A DNA stretch of 64,000 bases from Glebionis coronaria (taxonomy: Eukaryota; Streptophyta; Magnoliopsida; Asterales; Asteraceae), in the NCBI GenBank assembly GCA_025667525.1, contig CM046876.1:20075320-20139319 (forward strand), read 5' to 3'. Below are positions 45,901 through 56,927 of the stretch, one piece after another; position 1 is the stretch's first letter; each line of letters opens with the position of its first letter. Made by a program: the position numbers and the translations under genes. Below the pieces are notes generated by a model. That model searched no databases. It saw only the letters and a list, made by a program, of their open reading frames with translations, and was not told the origin of the DNA.

Positions 45901-47564
45901 AGTGTGTTGTATTCACTGATCATAAGAGTCTACATCACATTTTGAATCAAAAAGAACTCAACATGAGACAACGACGTTGGCTAGAGTTGCTCAGTGATTA
46001 CGATTGCGAGATCCGTTATCACCCGGGCAAGGCAAATGTCGTGGCCGACGCTTTGAGTCGAAAGGAGAGAGTTCTTAGGGTGAAGGCCTTGGTGATGACC
46101 ATTGACTTAGACCTTCCATCCTTAATTCTCAAAGCTCAGAAAGAGGCAGTCGAGGAAGAAATTCTCAAGACTGAAGATGTTGAAGGCATGATAAAGAAGT
46201 TAGAAGCTCGCTCGGATGGGACGTTATGCCTTGATAATAGGAGTTGGTTACCGTGCCATGGTGACCTACGACCTTTGATTATGCATGAGTCGCATAAGTC
46301 AAAATACTCCATACATCCGGGATCTGACAAAATGCATCATGATCTGAAGATGTTGTATTGGTGGCCGAACATGAAGGCGGACATTGCTACATACGTTAGC
46401 AAGTGCTTGACTTGTGCCAAGGTCAAGGCCGAACATATGAAACCATCAGGATTGTTGGTCCAACCCGAACTGCCAGAATGGAAGTGGGAAAGGATCACTA
46501 TGGATTTCATTACAAAGCTACCTAAAACCTCAGCTGGATTTGACACCATTTGGGTAATCGTCGACCGACTCACCAAATCGGCTCATTTCATACCAATCAA
46601 GGAGACTGATGGAATGGATAAGTTAGCAAGAACATACTTGGAGGAAGTAGTCACGAGGCATGGTGTGCCTGTGTCTATAATCTCCGACCGAGATAGCCGA
46701 TTTACTTCGTAGTTTTGGAAGTCGCTGCAGAGGGCATTGGGAACGCAGTTGGATATGAGCACTGCGTATCATCCCCAAACTGACGGTCAAAGTGAAAGGA
46801 CCATTCAAACCTTAGAAGATATGCTGAGAGCTTGTGTGATCGATTTTGGAAATAGATGGGATAGACACCTACCTCTGGTGGAGTTCTCATACAACAATAG
46901 TTATCACACCAGCATTAAGGCAGCACCATTCGAAGCATTGTATGGTAGAAAGTGTCGCTCACCTGTGTGTTGGGCAGAGGTTGGTGAGGCACAACTCACT
47001 GGACCCGAAATCATACACGAGACTACTGAGAAGATCTTTAAGATCAAGAGCTGTATGCAAGCCGCAAGAGATCGACAAAAGAGTTATGCTGACATGAGAC
47101 GCAAACCCCTTGAGTTTGAGATTGGTGATAGAGTCATGTTGAAGGTCTCACCTTGGAAGGGTGTGATTCGCTTTGGAAAGCGTGGAAAGTTGAATCCTTG
47201 TTACATTAGACCATTTAAGATTATAGAGAGGATTGGCCCCGTAGCCTATCGTTTGGAGTTACCTCAAGAACTTAGTCGAGTGCATAATGTGTTTCACATC
47301 TGCAATCTGAAGAAATGTTTAGCTGACGAGACACTCGTTATTCCTTTAGAAGAGATTCAACTCGACGACAAACTCAACTTCGTAGAAGAACCGGTGGAAG
47401 TTATGGACCGTCAGGTCAAACAGCTCAAGCAAAGTCGTATACCTATTGTAAAAATCCGTTGGAATGCACGTAGAGGTCCAGAATACACGTGGGAACGTGA
47501 AGATCAATTCAAGAGCAAGTATCCTCATCTTTTCGCTAATCACCCTACTACAACAACGTCTTGA
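42933..47564 (+). pseudogene. Tekay gag-pol polyprotein, three nonsense codons
   Basis: One frame from MAPVRRSETQ at 42933 to 47564. Gag domain (VGLTRWFEKLESQF, LTWWNVYAR, LYQRFQEL-like), Asn-rich linker, then zinc knuckles CYNCGKAGHKAKEC (about 43874) and CFGCGEKGHYKNKC (about 43983). Protease LFDSGADRSF (about 44260). RT with [20 protein letters not shown] and the FIDD box in [10 protein letters not shown] (about 45285). RNase [18 protein letters not shown]. Integrase zinc site [18 protein letters not shown]...CLTCAKVK, core [18 protein letters not shown] and [12 protein letters not shown]. Chromodomain-like tail [18 protein letters not shown] (about 47450). Stops: TAA 44673, TAG 45876 (Trp expected), TAG 46710. 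There are no frameshifts. Confidence 0.94.
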
Positions 47565-47730
47565 TTTCGTGACGAAATCTCTAAAACATGGGAATACTGT
47601 GACATCCGTCAAAATTTTCATCTTTATTTCTTCATATAGTGAAGTACCTTAATTATTTACCAATGTGTTGTCGATGTTAATGTATTGCTTGTTTTGCTTT
47701 GCGGACAAAGCTCTCTTTAGGGAGAGCGAA
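47565..47730 (+). other. Tekay 3' untranslated tract with polypurine tract
   Basis: TTAGGGAGAGCGAA directly precedes the 3' LTR and is the likely polypurine tract. Confidence 0.75.
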
Positions 47731-50665
47731 TGTAACAACTCGAGTTTTCGCGTCTATTATTTTATGAATGAAACGTGCGAGTTATTAAGCGTTTTATGCA
47801 TTAACCGTGTGTCGATTAGGATTGTTTGCTGGTATCCCTCGAGAATACGCGTATCCGTCTTTGATTTTTAGTCGTGTGTCGAATTGTTATCAAGTTGCTC
47901 ACGTCATGTTTTCGCGTCTAACATTTGACAAACCTGGGCCGAATGATACAATGGTACAACTCATGCAAGAATTAAAATTAGTGAACTTTTTATTTATTTT
48001 CTTTCAAAACTTGGTCAACAAGAGTCAATATTCAGACCTGGACTTAAATACATTGTTTATAAACCCACTAACCACTAAAATCCAGCACACATGCCTAGTT
48101 TACCCAAATGGGTACATCACAAGCATACTATTTCCAGTTTTAGTCTAACCCTAAACTAATAATACAAAGTTAAATACAGCCCAAATTGTTCAATGTCCAA
48201 ACATAACACAAAACATTATCCACAGTCCAAATAATACAAAAATTGTTCCTGAGCAGTTTCAAATACAAATTCTAGGTGAAAGTAAAGAGTAGTGTCAAGC
48301 CGATCCATTTCCTTCTCGTCCACACCTGCAAACCGAAACGAAACACCCGTTGTGAGTCTTTTTAATCACCTTCTTTATTTTTCTATACACGTCTTAGTTG
48401 TGCTCGTCATTTGTAAACAAACCTGCGAAAATAAAACAAATGTATTAGTCTTTGTTACGGTTCAGTTTAAACCAAAAATATAAAGATAAATCATAGTAAT
48501 ATTAACTTGGACTTTGACCACAAACCACAACCCCATTATTTCTGCCAAGACCAAACCGAGACCCCCTTTACCATTTCTTTTGCATTATTTCTGCCATGAC
48601 CAAACCGAGACCAAACCGAGACCAAACCGAGACCCTTTGTTTCTGCCGAAACATTTATCACTCAAAAAGTAACCATAACCCAAGATTCATCTATTTCTTT
48701 TTACAGAAACATCATCAAACCCCCATTTAGCCGCGGGTATAAAACCCCTTTATTAATCCGAAACCCTAAAAATTGTAAACCCTTTTTATCTATGAAATTA
48801 ACACATCATATGTTCCAAAAACATTATTTAATTGCAAATAAGCAACCGTGTATAAAAACCCCCAAATTTATAGAAACCCTAATTTTATTTTATTGATTTA
48901 AACTCTAATTAGACCCAATCCAAACACAAATTGAGTAATTAATTTCATTAAAACCGAGGTATGAATAAACCCCAAATTTGACCGAAACCCTAATTTTTAC
49001 AAATCGGCTATATGATGAAATTAATATGTTTTTATGATAGAAAACGTTAATTAATTGTTATTAAACATTAGATTTGGAAAAACCCCCAATTATTTTCGAA
49101 ACCCTAATTCGATTATTATTAAATCCGAGAGCCCTTTGTTCACAGCTTGTTTATACAAACGATTCAAACCCAAAAATCCTTTTATGAAACGAAAATCAGT
49201 AGATCAATTAATTAAAAGGAAAAAGGATGTAAAACTTATCTTTGATGATGAATCTGTCATTCAATCTCCTGGAAAACACCTCGAATCAAATTGGTTTTGA
49301 TGTGGGGATGAAACCCCACATCCCACGCATGTTTATTCATCATAAACCATCATAAATAATTGATATTAATAATCTGGGAAGCCTTTTAGCCATGGGAATG
49401 GATTAGATCCGTTTGATTTTTAGAGAGAGAGAGAAAGGGACGGTTGGAGTATTTTCGAGAGAAAGAGAGAGAGTTTGACTGGGTGTTTTGGGATATTGTG
49501 AGAGATTAAAACACGTATTTAACTCACTCACCTTGTTGTATCGCCTATGGGCCAGGCCGGGTCAAAAGGCCACTGGGCCGACCATTGGGTGGGCAAATTG
49601 GTTAATTGGTTGGGCCGTTTGGTTGTGTTGGGTTATTTAAGGCCCAAAACGAATTTGTTTAACTTAAGAGTATATTTAGCCCGTAAATCTCAATTGTTTA
49701 ATACCCGATTTTTAAGCGTCGTGTCTTCCGTAAACGAAATGTACCGTCAAGCACAACTAGGATGTCATGTCTTTTTATTAGTATAATTTTTAATGTCGTA
49801 ACACGATCTTTATAATCAAATAGGTCGCGGCTAGCGTAACCGTATTCTCGAGCTACCTTTACATTTTGTCACTTTGCTGATTTACGAGGTGAGTTTATAG
49901 CCCCATGTTTAACTGTTTTTACTGCTTTTTGGGGTGAGACATTGCTTGATTTAACGTATGAACGCAAGTGCATTACTGATTTATATATTAGTCTAAGTCC
50001 CACTAAAAACCCAGTTGCTTTGGCCCGTGAATCGTGAACCGTTAATTACTTTGTGTAAGCGCGAATGTTATGGATAGATCTATCGGGATTGACGTCCCTG
50101 TCTGTCTTGGTCCAATAAGGGACAAGCAGGCACAGTTTCATTTGATTCTGAGATAGGATGTCGTGGGTTTAGGCATCCATTTGGGCTACATTTATATGAT
50201 TATACTACCGGTGTTGTTAACGCTTCGGTGTCACGAGCTTAGACTGTAATAAATACTTTTATGATGACTTTGTATTTGTTATATTGTCATCACTCTTGGA
50301 AAAATCTTGTGGTTCATTAAACATTTCAAATTAACTAAACCTATGACACTCACCAACTTTATGTTGACGCTTTAGCAATGTTTTTCTCAGGTATTAAGAA
50401 GGAAGATGCTAAGTGAGGTCTCATGCATTGCCGTCATTTCTATTGAAACAAAGATCATTTGTACTATTTGGAAAACTATGTTTTGTAACTGTGATCAGTT
50501 TTATGCTTCCGCACTATGTTAAAATTATTTATTTTATCAATTACAAGTGATCTATTTTCCGAACGTCTCATTTAGAGGTCGTTCTTTGTAACTGTGTGTG
50601 TATGATAATCATGACGTCACCACTCCCTTGTTGCCATTATACTCTGATATTTTGGGAGTGTGACA
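47731..50665 (+). repeat. 3' LTR of Tekay element
   Basis: 2935 bp, TGTAACAACTCGAG to GGGAGTGTGACA. Telo-boxes at 48761, 48874, 48985 and 49099 match those of the 5' LTR; it has one fewer CCAAACCGAGA-type unit. Confidence 0.95.
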
Positions 50666-50670
50666 CCATT

Positions 50671-51437
50671 GTTGACCATATACACATCAAACCGTTTGTA
50701 CCATTGCCTTTGAGACTACTTAAGACCATAAAGAGATTTCTTCAACATATATACATTGTTGCCCATTCCTTCTTCAAAACCAAGCGGCTGCCTCATATAA
50801 ATGGTTTCTTCAAGATTACCATGCAAAAATGCCATCTTCACATCAAGTTGTTCCAACTCGTAATCTTCATAAGAAGTTAATGAGCGAATCACCCTAATAG
50901 ATGTATGTCGAACCACAGGGGAGAATACCTCATTATAATCAATCCTTGCTCGTTGTATGAACCCCCGAGCTACCAACCTTGCTTTATACTTTGGTTTTTG
51001 AACGCCTTCAATCCCTTCTTTAATCTTCTGACCATGCGGTTGATAGACCAGCTCCGAAGTATGATTCTTCTCTAAAGAACTCATCTCTTCCTCCATAGCA
51101 CGAACCCAATCATCCTTTTCTGATGAATTAATCGCCTCCTGGAATATGATTGGTTCATGTGTATCTTCTTCCTTAGCAATAGAAAACGCATAAGCCGTAA
51201 TATCATCTTCTTCCATAGACCCTGATGATCTAGACAATGATACATTACCTTCATTCCTATACCTCGCGGGCACAGTAATTGTTCTCTTAGCTCTATCCCG
51301 CACCAGAACATAGTTTTCCAGATTCTATTGTTGAGGCCTTGCATCTTCTGCATCTTTATCTTGATCCTCATATTCATTCCCTGGATTTACCTCAGTATGA
51401 GGATCCACAGTTGGTTCGACCCGACTGCCTTGAAGTT
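50671..51437 (-). pseudogene. copia pol, part 2: integrase end and RT start
   Basis: Read on minus from 51437. The linker GSRVEPTVDPHTEV is followed by a stop in PQQ*N (about 51328). The RT begins AINSSEKDDWVRAMEEEMSSL, then KARLVARGF, DYNEVFSPVVRHTSIRVI, LEQLDVKMAFLHGNLEETIY and MLKKSLYGLK. A stop follows YGLK at 50716 (Gln is usual at this place). The Tekay element interrupts at VNNG. Confidence 0.9.
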
Positions 51438-51618
51438 TGTCGACGTACAGTCGGTATTCGGCCCGGCCCAACAGGCCCGCGGCCCACACACACCTAACTT
51501 ATCCTTCAAGAAACCCTAGCACTATATAAACAAGGCTGGGGGTCTCATTCTACAGAAGGTTATCTCTCTTAACCATACCACTCTTATACTATATCGATCA
51601 AATACTAACTTGACCGTC
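51438..51618 (+). repeat. Truncated 5' LTR of the Tat-type derivative
   Basis: Matches 55063-55243 almost base for base, from TGTCGACG to TTGACCGTC, then diverges at 51619. It contains the ACTATATAAAC promoter box. Confidence 0.9.
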
Positions 51619-51940
51619 CTTATGGTAGTAGCCATACGCCGTACGTAATGGGCACAAGTCATCCCATAAGTTAGTTAAGATACGTCTTATGCTATGTGAC
51701 AATTCGCGGTTATGGCACGACCCATCCGCGTTGGTTCGCACGTTCGAACCCAGTTTCTATCTTTCGTACGCGACTATGGTACGTCCATTCGCGCTGGTCT
51801 ACGTGATCGTAATTTTTTGAATACTTGATTAAGTTTAATACTACTAATTGAGTGTAGCACCATTAAACTTGGGGGGCTACTAGGGTATAATATAACTACT
51901 ATTTATGTGCATGTCACACAAATATATTTGGATATATTCC
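51619..51940 (+). other. Unique internal sequence before the minisatellite
   Basis: Non-coding. TTGGGGGGCTACT at about 51869 is a second polypurine-like tract. Words such as TACGTCTTATG, GTACGTCCATTCGCG and CGCGTTGGTTCGCACG recur with variation, perhaps ancestral to the tandem unit. Confidence 0.5.
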
Positions 51941-54292
51941 TTTGCCGCAGAAGTCCGCCTTCTGCCGGTTTATTCCTTTGCCATGGAAGTATCTCTTCCA
52001 TTGGCTTATTCCTTCGCCGTGGAAGTACTCCTTCCGCGCGCGCCATAGAAGTATCTCTTCCATTGGCTTATTCCTTTGCCGCGGAAGTACTCCTTCCGCG
52101 CGCTTGTTTCTGCGCCATGGAAGTATATCTTCCATTGGCTTATTCCTTCACCGTGGAAGTACTCCTTCCGCGCGCTTATTTCATTGCCATGGAAGTATCT
52201 CTTCCATTGGCTTATTCCTTCGCCGCGGAAGTACTCCTTCCGCGCGTTTGTTTCTGCGCCATGGAAGTATCTCTTCCATTGGCTTATTCCTTCGCCGCGG
52301 AAGTACTCCTTCCACTGGCTTATTGTCTTCGCCGTGGAAGTATTCCTTCCATGTGCTCATTATCTTCGTCGTGGAAGTAATTCTTCCACTGGCGTATTAT
52401 CTTTGCCGTGGAAGTATCTCTTCCACGTGCTCATTATCCTTCGCCGTGGAAGTATCTCTTCCACGTGCTTATTGTCTTCGCCGTGGAAGTATTCCTTCCA
52501 CGTGCTCATTATCTTGCTGTGGAAGTAATTCTTCCACTGGCGTATTATCTTTGCCATGGAAGTATCTCTTCCACGTGCTCATTATCCTTCGCCGTGGAAG
52601 TATCTCTTCCACGTGCTTATTATCTTTGCCGTGGAAGTATCTCTTCCACGTGCTCATTATCCTTCACCGTGGAAGTATCTCTTCCACGTGCTTATTGTCT
52701 TCGCCGTGGAAGTATTCCTTCCACGTGCTTATTATCTTCGCTGTGGAAGTAATTCTTCCACTGGCGTATTATCTTTGTCGTGGAAGTATCTCTTCCACGT
52801 GCTCATTATCCTTCACCATGGAAGTATCTCTTCCACGTGCTTATTGTCTTCGTTGTGGAAGTAATTCTTCCACTGGCGTATTATCTTTGTCGTGGAAGTA
52901 TCTCTTCCACGTGCTCATTATCCTTCGCCGTGGAAGTATCTCTTCCTCGTGCTTATTATCTTTGCCGTGGAAGTATCTCTTCCACGTGCTGATTATCCTT
53001 CACCGTGGAATTATCTCTTCCACGTGCTTATTGTCTTCGTCGTGGAAGTATTCCTTCCACGTGCTTATTATCTTCGTTGTGGACGTAATTCTTCCACTGA
53101 CGTATTATCTTTGCCGTGGAAGTATCTCTTCCACGTGCTCATTATCCTTCGCCGTGGAAGTATCTCTTCCACGTGCTTATTATCTTTGCTGTGGAAGTAT
53201 CTCTTCCACGTGCTCATTATCCTTCGCCATGGAAGTATCTCCTCCACGTGCTTATTGTCTTCGCCGTGGAAGTATTCCTTCCACGTGCTTATTATCTTCG
53301 TTGTGGAAGTAATTCTTCCACTGGCGTATTATCTTTGCCGTATAAGTATCTCTTCCACGTGCTCATTATCCTTCGCCGTGGAAGTATCTCTTCCACATGC
53401 TTATTGTATTCGTCGTGGAAGTATTCCTTCCACGTGCTTATTATCTTCGCTGTGGAAGTAATTCTTTCACTGGCGTATTATCTTTGCCGTTGAAGTATCT
53501 CTTCCACGTGCTTATTATCCTTCGCCGTGGAAGTATCTTTTCCACGTGCTTATTTTCTTCACCGTGGAAGTACTCCTTCCACTGGCTTATTGTCTTCACC
53601 GTGGAAGTCTCTCTTCCACGTGCTTATTGTCTTCATCGTGGAAGTATTCCTTCCACGTGCTTATTATCTTCGCTGTGGAAGTAATTCTTCCACTGGCGTA
53701 TTATCTTTGCCGTGTAAGTATCTCTTCCACGTGCTCATTATCCTTCGCCATGGAAGTATCTCTTCCACGTGCTTATTGTCTTCGCTGTGGAAGTATTCCT
53801 TCTACGTGCTCATTATCTTCGATGTGGAAGTAATTCTTCCACTGGCGTATTATCTTTGCCGTGGAAGTATCTCTTCCACGTGCTCATTATCCTTCGCCGT
53901 GGAAGTATCTCTTCCACGTGATTATTATATTTACCGTGGAAGTATCTCTGCCACGTGCTCATTATCCTTCGCCGTGGAAGTATCTCTTCCACGTGCTTAT
54001 TGTCTTCTTCGTGGAAGTATTCCTTCCACGTGCTTATCATCTTCGATGTGGAAGTAATTCTTCCACTGGCGTATTATCTTTGCCGTGGAAGTATCTCTTC
54101 CACGTGCTCATTATCCTTCGCCGTGGAAGTATCTCTTCCACGTGCTTATTGTCTTCGCCGTGGAAGTATTCTTCCACGTGCTCATTATCGTCTCCACGAA
54201 AAGTACCTCTTTCGTTGGCTCATTCTCTTTGTCGCGGAAGTACGTCTTCCGTTGGCACATATCTTTGTTGCGGAAGTACGTCTTCCGCGACG
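51941..54292. repeat. ~37-bp palindromic minisatellite, about 63 units, rich in CACGTG
   Basis: The unit is of the type GTGGAAG-TATCT-CTTCCAC followed by GTGCT(T/C)ATTATCTTCGCC, so each unit holds a 7-bp stem hairpin. Period is about 37.3 bp; near-identical blocks recur at 112 bp (3 units) and 224 bp (6 units), a higher-order structure marked by the variant GTGGAAGTAATTCTTCCACTGGCG. By eye about 35 units contain CACGTG. Units before about 52330 and after about 54220 read GCGGAAG and CTTCCGCG instead. Decayed units continue to about 54560. Long reading frames cross the array in several frames on both strands, only because the unit lacks stops. Confidence 0.92.
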
Positions 54293-55062
54293 AATTACTT
54301 GGCCCAGCTAAGAGTGAATTTCCAAAATTTATATCGTTTATACTTAATTAGATGGAGCCTGATCAACTACGTTTAACCCAAGAAAAAACGTGACAAATTT
54401 TTGAAGTCGTTATCAAATGTCGTGGCCATAAGACGGATGTAATATCCGCATCACTTTGCCATAGAAGTACGAATTCTGTTGGCCTTAAGACGAATGCAAT
54501 ATTCGCATTATGTTGCATCATCAGTGGGTACAAGAAGTACGCCTTCAATATATTCATAATGAAACATACGGGTTCCAGCTCCACCTTCACAAAACCTTCT
54601 TATCATCCTCACGTTAGAGATGAATAAGAATGATACCTTGCCAATGCCAGTGTTACCCCGGCTATAGAACAAGTTTTCTTCTTACGGGGTCCTTACCGTC
54701 TAATCACGGGAAACCAAGCATTCGAGCACACCCACCCGTCATACGTACACGGGTTCCCCATTTCTTTCGACGTGGATATGCTTACAGGTAACGGATATGG
54801 TGTAAAGTCTAGTAACCTCGGTGACAACCTCGCATACTAGACTGGGGGGACATGATGACGTATAGTGGCTATGCTCACTATTCATAACTCCAAACCATCA
54901 TCTTTTCGCTAAAAGTAGCCCATTATGAGTGGAGCCATATGTTACGAATAACTCACGAGGATGTCCTAGCAGCAAGCCGCACGCGGTTGTTTAGTGAGCA
55001 TGATACACGAATGAGTCTAGCATAACATGATCATGGACCATATCATACTAGACTGGGGGACA
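54293..55062 (+). other. Internal 3' region of the Tat-type derivative
   Basis: Non-coding. Two similar polypurine tracts in matching context, TAGACTGGGGGGACATG (about 54838) and TAGACTGGGGGACATG (55048-55064), suggest a local duplication; only the second abuts an LTR. Degraded minisatellite units (AGAAGTACG) lie near 54465 and 54535. Confidence 0.6.
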
Positions 55063-55383
55063 TGTCGACGTACAGTCGGTATTCGGCCCGGCCTAACAGG
55101 CCCGCGGCCCACACACACCTAACTTATCCTTCAAGAAACACTAGCACTATATAAACAAGGCTAGGGGTCTCATTCTATAGAAGGTTATCTCTCTTAACCA
55201 TACCACTCTTATACTATATCGATCAAATACTAACTTGACCGTCGGAGGTGGACCCCGGGGCTCCGGCCTCGGGTCCACTCCTAACCGGTTCTTCTATTGT
55301 TTGCAGCATTACTCAGGACCGAGGAAGACGATGAACGGACCAGGAGAGTCGTCGATCCGGCCCAACCAAACTATGCTCCAACA
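55063..55383 (+). repeat. Complete 3' LTR of the Tat-type derivative
   Basis: 321 bp, TGTCGACG to CCAACA, TATA box TATATAAA at 55148-55155. The right edge is set by the TSD AAGTT and by recovery of the copia reading frame after it. Confidence 0.88.
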
Positions 55384-56927
55384 AAGTTCCACCTCAAACT
55401 CAATTTCCTTCCCAGAATCTGCAGCACTAGCACCTTTGAGAGTATCCTTATACATAAGGCTCTCATTAAAGACCACACCCCTGCTTATGATTATCTTCGA
55501 TTTAACATCATCCAACCTCTATAATATGTATCCCTTCACACCTTCAGGATACCCCAGGAATATGCATTTTATAGCTCTAGGCTTGAGCTTCCCCTGATTC
55601 ATGTGTGAATAAGCAATGCAACCAAATATCTTCAACATCTCGTAATTCACCAGATGTCCTGACCATAAATCCATATGTGTCTTCTTCTCCAACGCTGTAG
55701 ATGGAGACCTATTGATCATATATGATGCCGTCACCGTTGCTTCAGCCCAGAATGATTCTGGCAAATCAGACTGAATCAGTAAACACATAACCTTGTCCAA
55801 GAGCGTCCTGTTCATTCGTTCAGCTAGACCATTCTGTTGCGGAGTTCCAACAACTGTCAAATGCCTTGCTATGCCGCTCTCCTTACACAAGTTATTAAAC
55901 TCCTGATTACAAAACTACAAACCATTATCCGTTCGAAGTTTCTTCAGTATTCTAGGTGTTTGGTTTTCTACCAACTGCTTCCACTCCTTGAACATGCTGA
56001 ACGCCTCGCTCTTGTGTCTAAGAAAATAAACCAAACCCTCCTCGAATAATCATCAACAATCGATAAGAATTACCAACAACCACTCATCGATTCCACCCGA
56101 GAAGGACCCAAGATATTCGCATGGACATAGTCTATAACTCCCTCTGTTGTGCGCTGACCTCGACCAAAACTTACCCTGGTCGATTTTCCATGAACACAAT
56201 TTTAACAGAATTCGAGCTTACCTGGAACTTTCTTCCCCAGCACATCTCTTCTTTTGAGTTCATTCAAGCCTGCTTCACTAATGTGACCCAGGCGTTTATG
56301 CCACACTTGTGCAAGACTTTCCTTTTCTTCTATACCAACACTAGCTTCGCTTGATTCAGCCCAACCATCCAAGGAGTACACACAATTTTCCTTCAAAGTT
56401 CCTGACAAAACCATCAAAGAACCCTTGATCACCTTTAATCTTCCATTCTGCAACTTCACGGTATAGCCCTCTCGATCCAGAGTGCCCAAAGATAACAAAT
56501 TTATTTTCAACTCGGGAATGTAACGCACATTCTCAAACACAAAACTTGAACCATCTTTCATTTGTACTCTCACCTTCTGTGTCCCCCTGATGGCACATGC
56601 TCTATTATCACCGAGCGAAACCATACCACCATCAAGCTCCTTAAAATCAAACAACAAGTCCCTCCTAGGCGTCATGTGATAGGAACCACCAGAGTCCATG
56701 ATCCACTCTAAGAACCTTTCCTCACTCACCGCCATCAATAAATCATCATTGTCATAACCCTTAGAATACGTCCCAACGTCCTGTTTTGCATTCTTGTTGA
56801 CAAAGCCAGTTGATTTCTTCTTGTTCCATTTTGGATAGTCGTTCTTATGGTGATACTCATAATAGCATATGTAACACTTCAGTTTATAAGTTCCTTTACC
56901 TTTTGACTTCGATCGCGAACTACCACG
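55384..56927 (-). pseudogene. copia pol, part 1: zinc knuckle, protease and integrase
   Basis: Read on minus. CYICYYEYHHKNDY is a zinc knuckle whose last Cys has become Tyr (about 56845-56880). The protease has WIMDSGGSYHMTPRRD (about 56700), then the pre-integrase domain ending VWHKRLGHISEAGLNEL. The integrase core has DYVHANILGPS, IVDDYSRRVWFIFL, KLRTDNG and GTPQQNGLAERMNRTLLDKV, and ends FLGYPEGVKGY and LDDVKSKIIISRGVVFNE. Several stops (56202, near 56085 and 55910, 55519) and at least one frameshift between 56202 and 55890. Confidence 0.9.

Larger units (their letters stand above)
38184..50665 (+). mobile_element. Tekay-type Ty3/gypsy chromovirus, full length
   Basis: 12,482 bp with LTRs of 2950 and 2935 bp that are nearly identical by eye, TG...CA ends and a perfect TSD CCATT (38179-38183 and 50666-50670). 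The primer site is initiator tRNA-Met. An extra ORF precedes gag, then one gag-pol frame with two zinc knuckles, protease, RT, RNase H, integrase and a chromodomain-like tail. It lies in opposite orientation inside the copia RT. LTR similarity says recent, yet gag-pol has three nonsense codons. Confidence 0.96.
51438..55383 (+). mobile_element. Non-autonomous Tat-type LTR element filled by a minisatellite
   Basis: 3946 bp flanked by AAGTT (51433-51437 and 55384-55388); excision restores the copia frame exactly. The right LTR is 55063-55383, TGTCGACGTACAG to CTCCAACA. The left LTR keeps only its first 181 bp (51438-51618), then sequence jumps to unrelated DNA, so the 3' part of the LTR and the primer site are missing. 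A polypurine tract, GACTGGGGGACA, precedes the right LTR. The interior has no gag or pol; most of it is a ~37-bp palindromic tandem repeat. The LTR end (CTTGACCGTCGGAGG) resembles Tat/Retand-clade LTRs as I recall them. Orientation is opposite to the host copia element. Confidence 0.85.

Noticed and set aside
51941..54292. Regular repeats considered as a CRISPR-like array
   Set aside because: There are no unique spacers between identical repeats, the units are contiguous and variable, and the DNA is a plant nuclear genome.
51907..54376. Many long reading frames (up to 456 codons) with repeating peptides such as LPRAHYPSPWKYLFHVLI
   Set aside because: They occur in several frames of both strands across a 37-bp tandem repeat that has few stop triplets. 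The period is not a multiple of three, and nothing around them looks like a gene.
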